Assembly (NCBI RefSeq): GCF_014649035.1
Contig: NZ_BMSG01000003.1
Span: 248,001-312,000, forward strand
DNA from: Streptomyces sindenensis
GTDB lineage: Bacteria; Actinomycetota; Actinomycetes; Streptomycetales; Streptomycetaceae
Direction: 5' to 3'
DNA length: 64,000 bases
Shown here: positions 1 through 7,738 of the stretch, in pieces
How positions within the stretch are numbered: position 1 is the first letter of the stretch
Layout of the letters: every line of letters starts with the position of its first letter
Notes under the pieces: generated by a model
The model's database searches: none
Seen by the model: the letters and a program-made list of their open reading frames with translations, nothing else
What the model was told of the DNA's origin: nothing
Translations under genes and position numbers: made by a program

Positions 1-287
1 AGCGCCCCGGCCGCCAAGGTCTCCGCCACCGGGCCGGGCACCGCGTGCCGTCCCAGCTCGACGCAGGCCACGGCCGCCTCCACGGGCAGCGGGCCGACAC
101 CCCCGTACGCCTCCGGGACCGCGAGCGCGAACACCCCCGAGTCCGCGAGCCGCCCCCACAGCGCCCGCCCCGGACCGCGATCCCCGGCCGCCCACGCCCG
201 CAGGACCGCCGGGGTGTCCGCCGCCGTCAGCAGGGCGTCCAGCGAGCGCCCGAACTCCCGCTGTTCGGCGGTGAGCAGAAAGGGCAT
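1..287 (-). CDS. acyl-CoA dehydrogenase, FadE32-like (partial, runs off left edge)
   Basis: The reverse strand encodes the first 95 residues of an acyl-CoA dehydrogenase, beginning MPFLLTAEQREFG. It has the typical N-terminal helical domain and the conserved stretch FALAVPEAYGG near residues 53-63. The ATG overlaps the TGA of the upstream dehydrogenase gene (ATGA, 285-289), so the two are translationally coupled and probably form one enzyme. In mycobacteria fadE31 and fadE32 are neighbours in the KstR2 regulon, and such paired FadE proteins form heteromeric flavoenzymes for steroid ring fragments. The FadE32 name is inferred from context. The catalytic part is outside the window. Confidence 0.8.
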   Translation of the reverse strand, partial: MPFLLTAEQREFGRSLDALLTAADTPAVLRAWAAGDRGPGRALWGRLADSGVFALAVPEAYGGVGPLPVEAAVACVELGRHAVPGPVAETLAAGA

Positions 288-1432
288 CAGCGCCGTCCCT
301 TCGGCAGGCCGAGCAGCCGCTCGGCGATGATGTCGCGCTGGATCTCGTTCGTCCCGGCGTAGATCGGCCCGGCGAGGGCGAAGACGTACCCCTCCGCCCA
401 CGCGGTGTCCGCCACCTCCGCGTCCGGGCCGAGCAGATCGAGCGCCGTCTCGTGCAGCGCGATGTCGTAGCGGGACCAGAACACCTTGTTCAGGCTGGAC
501 TCCGGCCCGAGCGCCGCGCCCGCCGCGAACCGCGCCGCGGAGGCCGCCGTGAACAGCTGGTACGCCCGCGCTCCGATCACCGCGTCCGCCACCCGGTCCC
601 GTAGCGCCGTGTCCGCCGGGTCGCCCGCCCGACGCCACAGCTCCGTCACACGGCCGGCGGCGGCCGTGAAACGGCCGGGGGAGCGGAGGGTGAGGCCCCG
701 CTCGTCGCCGGTCGCCGACATCGCGATGCGCCAGCCCTGCCCCGGCTCCCCGATGACGTCCTCGTCCGGTACGAAGACCTCGTCGAGGAAGACCTCGGCG
801 AACGCGGGCTTCCCGTCCAGCCGCCCGACGGGACGGACCGTCACCCCGGGCTCCCGCAGCCCGAACATCAGATACGTCAGCCCGTGATGCGGCTTCGCGG
901 CCCCCGGGTCCGTGCGGAAGATCCCGAACGCCCGGTCCGCGAAGGCCGCCCGCGAGGACCACGTCTTCTGCCCCGACAGCAGCCAGCCGCCCTCCGTCCG
1001 CACCGCCCGCGACCGCAGCGCCGCCAGGTCGGACCCGGCCTCCGGCTCCGACCAGGCCTGCGCCCAGATCACCTCGCCGCTCGCCATCGGCCCCAGCACC
1101 CGGGCCCGCTGACCGGCCGTGCCGTGGGCGAGGAGGGTCGGGGCGAGCAGACTGACCCCGTTCTGCGAGACCCGGCCCGGCGCGCCCGCCGCCCAGTACT
1201 CCTCCTCGAACGCCAGCCAGCCGAAGAGGTCCGCGCCCCGGCCCCCGTACTCCTCGGGCCAGGAGACCGCCGACCACCGCCCGGAGTGCAGCAGCGCCTC
1301 CCACTCCCGGTGCGCGGCGAACCCCTCCTCGGTCTCCAGGGACGGCAGCGGCCGGGCCGGTACGTGCTCCCGCAGCCAGGCGCGGGCCTCGGTCCGCAGG
1401 GACTCGGTCCGTGCTGTCTGCTCCAGGTCCAT
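287..1432 (-). CDS. fadE31: acyl-CoA dehydrogenase, FadE31-like
   Basis: A full-length 381-residue FAD-dependent acyl-CoA dehydrogenase. Visible are the N-terminal helical domain, the flavin-site motif AQAWSEPEAGSDLA near residues 124-137, the middle beta-domain, and a C-terminal domain ending in YAGTNEIQRDIIAERLLGLP, typical of the family. The overall pattern, including SWPEEYGGRGADL and LNKVFWSRYDIALHETALDLLG, resembles mycobacterial FadE31 as I recall it. The likely role is alpha,beta-dehydrogenation of a CoA thioester from the steroid C/D-ring fragment HIP. It is the first gene of a leftward operon and faces ipdF across the KstR2-like operator at 1459-1478. The exact substrate is inference. 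Confidence 0.85.
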   Translation of the reverse strand: MDLEQTARTESLRTEARAWLREHVPARPLPSLETEEGFAAHREWEALLHSGRWSAVSWPEEYGGRGADLFGWLAFEEEYWAAGAPGRVSQNGVSLLAPTLLAHGTAGQRARVLGPMASGEVIWAQAWSEPEAGSDLAALRSRAVRTEGGWLLSGQKTWSSRAAFADRAFGIFRTDPGAAKPHHGLTYLMFGLREPGVTVRPVGRLDGKPAFAEVFLDEVFVPDEDVIGEPGQGWRIAMSATGDERGLTLRSPGRFTAAAGRVTELWRRAGDPADTALRDRVADAVIGARAYQLFTAASAARFAAGAALGPESSLNKVFWSRYDIALHETALDLLGPDAEVADTAWAEGYVFALAGPIYAGTNEIQRDIIAERLLGLPKGRR

Positions 1433-1458
1433 CGGGGCGCCTTCCGTCGAGGCCGTTC

Positions 1459-1478
1459 CCTAACAAGTGTTTGGTAGG
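1459..1478. promoter_or_regulatory. KstR2-type operator between fadE31 and ipdF
   Basis: CCTAACAAGTGTTTGGTAGG is an imperfect palindrome (CCTA-CAA----TTG-TAGG). Its core at 1462-1475 fits the KstR2 consensus AnCAAGnnCTTGnT, as I recall it, with one substitution. It lies between two divergent operons of the putative regulon, and a sister site is at 10147-10168. It probably controls both promoters. Confidence 0.75.
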
Positions 1479-1534
1479 TTAACGTACGGCCCCAGCACGG
1501 TCGAGGAGTCATGAGGCGTCAGGGGGACGAGCCG

Positions 1535-2317
1535 ATGAGCGCACCGCCGTATCTGCCGGGACACGGACTGCTGACCGGCCGCACCGCCGTCGTCACCGCC
1601 GCCGCCGGATCCGGGATCGGCGGCGCCACCGCCCGCCGCTTCCTGGAGGAAGGCGCCCGCGTGGTCATCAGCGACGCCCACACCCGCCGGCTGAAGGAGA
1701 GCGCCCACGTCCTCGTCGAAGCGTTCGGCCCCGACCGCGTCACCGCCCTGACCTGCGACGTCACCGACGAGGACCAGGTCGCCGCCCTCTTCGCACACAC
1801 CGAGCGCACCCACGGCGGCCTCGACATCGTCGTCAACAACGCCGGCCTCGGCGGCACCGCCGAACTCACCGAGATGACCGACGACCAGTGGACGAGGATC
1901 CTCGACGTCACCCTCAACGGCACCTTCCGCTGCACCCGTGCCGCCCTGCGCTCCCTCAAGGCCGCCGGACGCGGCGGAGTCGTCGTCAACAACGCCTCCG
2001 TCGTGGGCTGGCGCGCCCAGCGCGGCCAGGCCCACTACGCCGCGGCCAAGGCCGGCGTCATGGCCCTCACCCGCTGCGCCGCCGTCGAGGCCGCCGACTA
2101 CGGCGTACGCGTCAACGCCGTCGCCCCCAGCCTCGCCATGCACCCCCACCTGGCCAAGGTCACCTCCGCCGAACTCCTCGCCGACCTCACCGGGAAAGAG
2201 GCCTTCGGCCGCTACGCCGAACCCTGGGAGGTCGCCAACGTCATCGTCTTCCTCGCCAGCGGCTACTCCTCCTACATGACCGGCGAGGTCGTCCCCGTCA
2301 GCAGCCAGCATGCGTGA
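1535..2317 (+). CDS. ipdF: short-chain dehydrogenase IpdF-like (5-oxo-HIC-CoA reductase type)
   Basis: A 260-residue NAD(P)-dependent short-chain dehydrogenase. It shows the nucleotide-binding motif TAAAGSGIG (residues 21-29), a NNAG motif, and the catalytic Ser-Tyr-Lys in NNASVVGWRAQ and HYAAAKAG. The start GHGLLTGR and the end SSYMTGEVVPVSSQ match what I recall of mycobacterial IpdF (Rv3559c), which acts on an HIC-CoA intermediate of HIP degradation. I chose ATG 1535 because AGGGGG lies 7 bases upstream. The upstream ATG at 1511 has its GAGGAG only 2 bases away. It is the first gene of the rightward ipdF-kstR2-fadA6 operon. Confidence 0.85.
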   Translation: MSAPPYLPGHGLLTGRTAVVTAAAGSGIGGATARRFLEEGARVVISDAHTRRLKESAHVLVEAFGPDRVTALTCDVTDEDQVAALFAHTERTHGGLDIVVNNAGLGGTAELTEMTDDQWTRILDVTLNGTFRCTRAALRSLKAAGRGGVVVNNASVVGWRAQRGQAHYAAAKAGVMALTRCAAVEAADYGVRVNAVAPSLAMHPHLAKVTSAELLADLTGKEAFGRYAEPWEVANVIVFLASGYSSYMTGEVVPVSSQHA

Positions 2318-2347
2318 ACACCCGGGCCGTGCACGGACAATGGCCGG

Positions 2348-2959
2348 GTGCCTACCAAGAAGAAGCCCCAGGTGACCCCCACGCCGGAGCGACGCCGGGA
2401 ACTGCTCGCCACCGCCGCCGAGGTCTTCGCCGCCCAGGGATACAACGCCACCACCGTGCGCCGCATCGCGGATGAGGCCGGGATGCTCGCGGGCAGCCTC
2501 TACTACCACTTCGATTCCAAGGAATCGATGATCGACGAGATCCTCTCCACCTTCCTCGACGAGCTCTGGCAGGGCTACGACGAGGTCCTGGCGGCCGGCC
2601 TCGGCCCCCGCGAGACCATCGAGGCCCTGGTCACCGAGTCCTTCCGGGAGATCGACCGGCACCGCCCCGCCGTCGCGATCTACCAGAAGGAGTCCAAGCA
2701 CCTCGCCACCCAGCCGCGCTTCGCCTACCTCGCCGACTCGCAGACCAAGTTCGAGAAGGCCTGGCTCGGCACCCTGGAACGGGGCGTCACCGAAGGCGTC
2801 TTCCGCGACGACCTCGACATCCGCCTCACCTACCGGTTCGTCCGCGACACCGTCTGGGTCGCCGCCTCCTGGTACCGGCCCGGCGGACACCACAGCCCCG
2901 AGGAGATCGCCCGCCAGTACCTCTCGATGGTGCTGGACGGCATCGCCCTGCGCACCTAG
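2348..2959 (+). CDS. kstR2: TetR-family repressor KstR2
   Basis: A 203-residue TetR-family regulator with an N-terminal helix-turn-helix (about residues 18-62: AAEVFAAQGYNATTVRRIAD then GSLYYHFDSKE). The ligand domain carries AIYQKESKHLATQPRF and TVWVAASWYRPGG, features I recall from KstR2 (Rv3557c). KstR2 represses the HIP catabolic genes and is released by HIP-CoA. Here the gene sits inside the cluster it should control, and two matching operators are present in the window. The start is GTG with no clear ribosome-binding site; a GACAAT hexamer just upstream would allow a leaderless transcript, though co-transcription with ipdF 30 bases upstream is also likely. Confidence 0.88.
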   Translation: MPTKKKPQVTPTPERRRELLATAAEVFAAQGYNATTVRRIADEAGMLAGSLYYHFDSKESMIDEILSTFLDELWQGYDEVLAAGLGPRETIEALVTESFREIDRHRPAVAIYQKESKHLATQPRFAYLADSQTKFEKAWLGTLERGVTEGVFRDDLDIRLTYRFVRDTVWVAASWYRPGGHHSPEEIARQYLSMVLDGIALRT

Positions 2960-2988
2960 TCCCTCTGCCCGCGTGAGGAGCAGCAGCC

Positions 2989-4146
2989 ATGACCGAGGCC
3001 TACATCGTCGAAGCGGTACGCACCCCCGTCGGACGGCGCGGAGGAGGCCTCGGGGCCGTCCACCCCGCCGACCTCGGCGCCCATGTGCTGCGCGAGCTGA
3101 TCGCCCGCTCGGGCGTCGACCCGGCGGCCGTCGAGGACGTCGTCCTCGGCTGCCTCGACACCGTCGGACCGCAGGCCGGCGACATCGCCCGTACGTCATG
3201 GCTCGCCGCCGGACTGCCCGAGGAGGTCCCCGGCGTCACCGTCGACCGGCAGTGCGGCTCCTCCCAGCAGGCCCTCCACTTCGCCGCCCAGGGCGTCCTC
3301 TCCGGCACCCAGGACCTCGTCGTCGCGGGCGGCACCCAGAACATGACCCAGATCCCCATCGCCTTCGCCTCCCGGCAGGCCGCCGAACCCCTCGGCCTCA
3401 CCCAGGGGCCGTACGCGGGCAGCGAGGGCTGGCGCGCCCGGTACGGCGACGCCCCCGTCAACCAGTTCCACGGCGCCCAGCTCATCGCCGAGAAGTGGGG
3501 CATCAGCCGCCGCGACATGGAGGAGTTCGCCCTCACCTCCCACCGGCGGGCCGTCCGCGCCCTCGACGAGGGCCGCTTCGCCCGCGAGACCGTCGCGTAC
3601 GGGAACGTCACCGCCGACGAGGGGCCGCGCCGCGACACCACCCTGGAGAAGATGGCCGGACTGCGCCCCGTCGTCGAGGGCGGCACCATCACCGCCGCCT
3701 GCTCCTCCCAGGTCTCCGACGGGGCCGCCGCCCTGCTCATCGCCTCCGGACGGGCCGTCGCCGACCACGGCCTCACCCCCCGTGCCCGCATCCACCACCT
3801 GTCCGTACGGGGCGAGGACCCCATCCGGATGCTCTCGGCCCCGATCCCCGCCACGGCGTACGCCCTGAAGAAGACCGGTCTCACCCTCGACGACGTCGAC
3901 CTCGTCGAGATCAACGAGGCGTTCGCCCCGGTCGTCCTCGCCTGGCTGAAAGAGACCGGCGCCGACCCCGAGCGGGTCAACGTCAACGGCGGAGCCATCG
4001 CCCTGGGCCACCCGCTCGGCGCCACCGGCGCCCGGCTCATGACGACCCTGCTCCACGAACTGGAACGCACCGGCGGCCGCTACGGGCTCCAGACCATGTG
4101 CGAAGGCGGCGGACAGGCCAACGTCACCATCGTCGAGCGGCTCTGA
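2989..4146 (+). CDS. fadA6: thiolase FadA6-like (acetyl-CoA acetyltransferase)
   Basis: A 385-residue thiolase with a full active site: nucleophilic Cys89 in DRQCGSSQQ, the NEAFAP motif, His341 in ALGHPLGATGAR, and Cys371 in CEGGGQANV. GAGGAG lies 8 bases before the ATG. It follows kstR2 by 29 bases in the same operon. In the mycobacterial KstR2 regulon FadA6 is the thiolase for late HIP intermediates, releasing an acetyl-CoA unit, and this gene has the same neighbours. General thiolase function is certain from the motifs; the steroid substrate is inferred from context. Confidence 0.88.
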   Translation: MTEAYIVEAVRTPVGRRGGGLGAVHPADLGAHVLRELIARSGVDPAAVEDVVLGCLDTVGPQAGDIARTSWLAAGLPEEVPGVTVDRQCGSSQQALHFAAQGVLSGTQDLVVAGGTQNMTQIPIAFASRQAAEPLGLTQGPYAGSEGWRARYGDAPVNQFHGAQLIAEKWGISRRDMEEFALTSHRRAVRALDEGRFARETVAYGNVTADEGPRRDTTLEKMAGLRPVVEGGTITAACSSQVSDGAAALLIASGRAVADHGLTPRARIHHLSVRGEDPIRMLSAPIPATAYALKKTGLTLDDVDLVEINEAFAPVVLAWLKETGADPERVNVNGGAIALGHPLGATGARLMTTLLHELERTGGRYGLQTMCEGGGQANVTIVERL

Positions 4147-4159
4147 GCACACGCCCCGA

Positions 4160-4193
4160 CCCGCGGTGGCGTGTCAAGATCCACCGCCGCGGG
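4160..4193 (+). terminator. possible fadA6 terminator hairpin
   Basis: CGGTGG (4164-4169) pairs with CCACCG (4181-4186), and CCCG (4160-4163) with CGGG (4190-4193), leaving a 3-base bulge. It lies 14 bases after the fadA6 stop codon. There is no T-run after it. Confidence 0.35.
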
Positions 4194-4248
4194 GGAGGGC
4201 GTGCTAGGGTGGTCCGCGTTGCAGTTTTGGTACCCATGAACTTTATGT

Positions 4249-4288
4249 GCGCCTGACGGGAATGCTTCGTCAGGCGTTTTATTGTTTT
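4249..4288 (+). terminator. intrinsic terminator-like hairpin in the csp leader
   Basis: CGCCTGACG (4250-4258) and CGTCAGGCG (4268-4276) form a perfect 9-bp stem with a 9-base loop, followed at once by TTTTATTGTTTT. A TAGGGT -10-like hexamer at 4205-4210 suggests transcription starts upstream of the hairpin. It would then lie inside the long leader of the cold-shock gene, where it could act as an attenuator. It could instead simply end transcription arriving from fadA6. Confidence 0.6.
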
Positions 4289-4376
4289 CCGGCTTTCTCC
4301 GGATGGGGCTCAATGCGGCGACTTGGAATTCGTAAAGTGCGGATTTCCGGCACTGCACCTGTTTTAGGAGAATGAC

Positions 4377-4580
4377 ATGGCCACCGGCACCGTGAAGTGG
4401 TTCAACTCGGAAAAGGGCTTCGGCTTCATCGAGCAGGACGGCGGCGGCGCCGACGTCTTCGCCCACTACTCCAACATCAACGCCTCCGGCTTCCGTGAGC
4501 TGCAGGAGGGCCAGAAGGTCTCCTTCGACGTCACGCAGGGCCAGAAGGGCCCGCAGGCCGAGAACATCGTCCCGGCCTAA
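4377..4580 (+). CDS. cold-shock protein, CspA family
   Basis: A 67-residue single cold-shock domain that fills the protein. Both RNA-binding motifs are present: KGFGFIEQ (RNP1, residues 14-21) and DVFAHYSNI (RNP2-like, residues 28-36). Such proteins bind single-stranded RNA and act as RNA chaperones. TTTTAGGAGAATGAC gives a good ribosome-binding site. The leader is unusually AT-rich for this genome and carries a terminator-like hairpin at 4249-4288. A DEAD-box RNA helicase gene follows, a pairing that makes sense for RNA remodelling in the cold. Confidence 0.95.
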   Translation: MATGTVKWFNSEKGFGFIEQDGGGADVFAHYSNINASGFRELQEGQKVSFDVTQGQKGPQAENIVPA

Positions 4581-4602
4581 TCGTCGGACGCGTACCTCGC
4601 TG

Positions 4603-4639
4603 ACCGGGGCCCGCACCGTGAAGGTGCGGGCCCCGGTTT
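4603..4639 (+). terminator. terminator after csp
   Basis: ACCGGGGCCCGCACC (4603-4617) pairs perfectly with 4623-4637 (15 bp) around the loop GTGAA, followed by TT. It separates csp from the helicase gene. Confidence 0.85.
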
Positions 4640-4777
4640 GTGCTGTCCGACCGACGATCCGTCGTCATCGACCCGTTCTGTGCGCACATCCTGGGGGCGC
4701 ACCCGGACGGCCGGGCCGCACATCGCAGTAAACCCATTCGGCAGTTGCCCAGGAATCCCCCAGGAGGGCAATTCCGT

Positions 4778-6394
4778 ATGACCAGCTCCGAACGCTCCGA
4801 ACGCCAGGATCGCACCCCCCGCTCCCGACCGGCCCGCGGCCGGGGCCGCGGCCAGGGCGCCGGCTCCCAGGCCCCCGCGAACGGCCGGGGCGGCGCGCCC
4901 CGCTCCCGGCCCCAGGGCGGCTCCAAGCCCGCGGCCCGCCGCAAGCCCGCCGTCGCGGCGCCCGCCGAGTTCGCCCTGCCGGAGACCGTGACCCCCGCGC
5001 TGCCGTCCGTCGACGCCTTCGCGGACCTGGACATGCCCGCCGCGCTGCTGAAGACCCTCGCCGCGCAGGGCGTCACCGAGCCGTTCCCGATCCAGGGCGC
5101 GACCCTGCCGAACTCGCTGGCCGGCCGCGACATCCTCGGCCGGGGCCGCACCGGCTCCGGCAAGACCCTCGCCTTCGGCCTCGCCCTGCTGGCCCGCACC
5201 GCCGGCCGCCGCGGCGAGCCGCGCGCCCCGCTCGCCATGGTCCTCGTCCCCACCCGCGAGCTGGCCCAGCAGGTCACCGACGCCCTGACCCCGTACGCGA
5301 CCGCCGTGAACCTGCGGCTCGCCACCGTCGTCGGCGGCATGTCGATCACCAAGCAGTCCGCCACCCTGCGACGCGGCGCCGAAGTGCTCGTCGCCACCCC
5401 GGGCCGGCTCAAGGACCTCATCGAGCGCGGCGACTGCCGGCTGGACCAGGTCGCCATCACCGTCCTCGACGAGGCCGACCAGATGGCCGACATGGGCTTC
5501 ATGCCGCAGGTCGTCGCCCTGCTCAAGCAGGTCGAGGCGGACGGCCAGCGCATGCTGTTCTCCGCGACCCTCGACAAGAACATCGACCGCCTCGTCAGGA
5601 TGTTCCTCACCGACCCGGTCGTGCACTCCGTCGACCCGTCCGCCGGAGCGGTCACCACGATGGAGCACCACGTGCTCCACGTCCTGGACGAGACCGACAA
5701 GAAGGCTGTCGCCACGAAGATCGCCGCCCGCGACGGCCGGGTGATCATGTTCGTCGACACCAAGCGCTCCGCCGACCGTTTCGCCAAGCGGCTGCTCGCC
5801 AGCGGCGTCCGGGCGGCCGCCCTGCACGGCGGGCGCTCCCAGCCGCAGCGCAACCGGACCCTGGACCAGTTCAAGAACGGCCAGGTCACCGCGCTCGTCG
5901 CGACGAACGTCGCGGCCCGCGGTATCCACGTCGACGACCTCGACCTGGTCGTCAACGTGGACCCGCCGACCGACCACAAGGACTACCTGCACCGGGGTGG
6001 CCGTACGGCCCGGGCCGGGGAGTCCGGCAGCGTCGTCACGCTGGTACTGCCCGACGAGAAGCGCGAGATGACCCGGCTGATGCAGGACGCGGGTATCGCG
6101 CCGCGGACGACCCGGGTCACGTCCAGCGACGAGGAGCTGAGCCGGATCACGGGTGCCCGTGAGCCGTCGGGCGTCGCGATCGTGATCGAGGTCCCGCAGC
6201 CGACCCCGCCGAAGCAGCGGACCCGCTCGGGCTCCGGCTCCGGCGGCGGAACGGCACGCTCCGGCAGCCGGGGGCGCGGGCGGCGCGGATCGGGGGGCGG
6301 CGCGGGTGCGGGTACCGGTGCGCAGGGCGGTGCGGCGCGCTCGGGTGCGCCCGCACGGTCCGGCGCCCCTTCGCGGCGTCGCCGGGCGGCGTAA
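4778..6394 (+). CDS. DEAD-box ATP-dependent RNA helicase (RhlE/CsdA type)
   Basis: A 538-residue DEAD-box helicase. After a basic Arg/Gly/Ser/Pro-rich N-terminal tail (residues 1-60) come the Q motif (EPFPIQ), Walker A GRGRTGSGKT (residues 121-130), PTRELAQQ, TPGR, VLDEADQM, SAT, and motif VI HRGGRTARAG. The C-terminal 60 residues are low-complexity Ser/Gly/Arg, a typical RNA-binding tail. I chose ATG 4778 because AGGAGGG lies 9 bases upstream; earlier in-frame starts lack one. It probably unwinds structured RNA during cold growth or ribosome assembly. It converges on ipdC across the repeat cluster at 6405-6658. Confidence 0.9.
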   Translation: MTSSERSERQDRTPRSRPARGRGRGQGAGSQAPANGRGGAPRSRPQGGSKPAARRKPAVAAPAEFALPETVTPALPSVDAFADLDMPAALLKTLAAQGVTEPFPIQGATLPNSLAGRDILGRGRTGSGKTLAFGLALLARTAGRRGEPRAPLAMVLVPTRELAQQVTDALTPYATAVNLRLATVVGGMSITKQSATLRRGAEVLVATPGRLKDLIERGDCRLDQVAITVLDEADQMADMGFMPQVVALLKQVEADGQRMLFSATLDKNIDRLVRMFLTDPVVHSVDPSAGAVTTMEHHVLHVLDETDKKAVATKIAARDGRVIMFVDTKRSADRFAKRLLASGVRAAALHGGRSQPQRNRTLDQFKNGQVTALVATNVAARGIHVDDLDLVVNVDPPTDHKDYLHRGGRTARAGESGSVVTLVLPDEKREMTRLMQDAGIAPRTTRVTSSDEELSRITGAREPSGVAIVIEVPQPTPPKQRTRSGSGSGGGTARSGSRGRGRRGSGGGAGAGTGAQGGAARSGAPARSGAPSRRRRAA

Positions 6395-6404
6395 GGCGCC
6401 TTCC

Positions 6405-6658
6405 GGCCGTCCGGCGCTTGAGGGTGGGCCACATCCGATCGCCCGGTGATGGGCGAACGGGCCACAGCCAGCCGTCCGGCGCTTGAGGACCGGGGGCCGG
6501 GGCAGAGCCCCTAAAGCCCCGGGACGGAGCTTTGTCCTCAATCGCCGGACGGGCTGGAACGGGCCGGCCCGGTCCTTGGCTCCGGGCGAAGGACGTCCTC
6601 AACCGCCGGACTGGCGTGATGTGGACGGCGTCGTCCTCAAGCCCGGGTCCGGGCTTGA
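6405..6658. repeat. cluster of REP-like palindromic repeats
   Basis: Four copies of a short element of the type CCGTCCGGCGCTTGAGGAC are present. Two are forward (6405-6423, 6470-6490) and two inverted (6534-6555, 6595-6614). A separate perfect 22-bp palindrome lies at 6637-6658. Similar repeats are common between Streptomyces genes. Pairing of the inner inverted copies would form a large hairpin that could end transcription from both convergent genes. The rightmost copies lie inside the 3' end of ipdC. Confidence 0.75.
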
Positions 6659-7738
6659 TGGGGCGGCCCGGTTCTTGAGCGGCGGGTCCGGCATCGCGCC
6701 CAGGGCCGCGAGAGTCCGCTCCGCGTCCGCCATCACTCGCTCCACCAGCACCGCCACGCTCGGCAGGTCCTCGATCAGGGCCGCCACCTGGCCCGAGGCC
6801 ATGATCCCGAGGTCCGTGCGGCCCTCCACCATCGCCGCCCTCAGCAGCATCGGCGTGTTCGCCGCAAGAAGCACCTGGCTCCAGCTCAGCTCCTTGCCGT
6901 GCCGCATCGCCAGCCCGTCCCGGACCAGGTCCGGCCAGCTCAGGCCGGACAGCCGGCGGAAGCGGGACGCCCGGCGCACCGCCCCGTACAGGGCGCGCAG
7001 CCGGCCCGCCCCGCCCTCCAGCTCCGCCACCATCTCCGTACGGAGCATCCGGTGCGGGAGCCCGTCCACCGCACGCGTCAACGTGATGTCCCTCGCGGTC
7101 GCCGCCAGGTACCGGCCCTTCACCACGTCCGGGACCGTCGAGTCCGAGGTCAGCAGGAACCGGGTGCCCATCGCGACCCCTGCCGCCCCGTACGCCAGCG
7201 CCGCCGCCAGGCCCCGGCCGTCGTGGAAGCCGCCCGCCGCGACCACCGGGATGTCCACCGCGTCCACCACCTGCGGAAGCAGGACCGTGGTGGCGACCTC
7301 GCCCGTGTGCCCGCCGCCCTCCCCGCCCTGCACGATCACCGCGTCCGCACCCCACGCCGCGACCTTCTCCGCGTGCCGCCGGGCCCCCACCGACGGGACG
7401 ACGAGAACGCCCGCCTCCTTCAGCTCCGCGATCAGCTCCCGCGACGGGGCGAGCGCGAACGACGCCACCCGGACGCCCTCCTCGACGATGATCCGCACCC
7501 GCTCCCGGGCGTCCCCCGCGTCCGCCCGCAGGTTCACCCCGAACGGCGCGTCGGTCCGGGACCTCACCTCCCGTACGGCGGAACGCAGTTGGTCCGGCGT
7601 CATGGTCGCGGAGGCCAGGATGCCGAGCGCCCCGGCCCGTGCGGTCGCGGTGACCAGGCGGGGGCCCGCCACCCAGCCCATCCCGGTCTGCACGATCGGG
7701 TGCCGGACGCCGACGAGGCCGGTCAGGGCGGTCCGCAT
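6599..7738 (-). CDS. ipdC: IpdC-like flavin-dependent reductase (2-nitropropane dioxygenase fold)
   Basis: A 379-residue protein of the nitronate monooxygenase/2-nitropropane dioxygenase TIM-barrel family. FMN-site motifs are visible: HPIVQTGMGWVAG, GGEGGGHTG and AAGGFHDGRGLAAAL, with GAAGVAMGTRFLLTSDS. This pattern matches what I recall of mycobacterial IpdC (Rv3553), needed to open the steroid C ring. The ATG overlaps the ipdB stop (ATGA). The last 30 or so residues (PDPPLKNRAAPSS onward) are encoded by the adjoining repeat cluster and are not typical of the family; the stop codon itself lies in a repeat copy, so the tail is probably an acquired extension. Confidence 0.88.
   Translation of the reverse strand: MRTALTGLVGVRHPIVQTGMGWVAGPRLVTATARAGALGILASATMTPDQLRSAVREVRSRTDAPFGVNLRADAGDARERVRIIVEEGVRVASFALAPSRELIAELKEAGVLVVPSVGARRHAEKVAAWGADAVIVQGGEGGGHTGEVATTVLLPQVVDAVDIPVVAAGGFHDGRGLAAALAYGAAGVAMGTRFLLTSDSTVPDVVKGRYLAATARDITLTRAVDGLPHRMLRTEMVAELEGGAGRLRALYGAVRRASRFRRLSGLSWPDLVRDGLAMRHGKELSWSQVLLAANTPMLLRAAMVEGRTDLGIMASGQVAALIEDLPSVAVLVERVMADAERTLAALGAMPDPPLKNRAAPSSPDPGLRTTPSTSRQSGG

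Noticed and set aside
1460..3199. Long open frames on the opposite strand of the ipdF-kstR2-fadA6 genes, and many similar frames throughout the window
   Set aside because: They mirror real genes in high-GC DNA, have Arg/Pro/Gly/Ala-rich composition and match no family.
4377..6394. csp-helicase pair as part of a prophage or mobile island
   Set aside because: No integrase, transposase, attachment repeats or composition shift beyond the short palindromic repeats; both are normal chromosomal genes.
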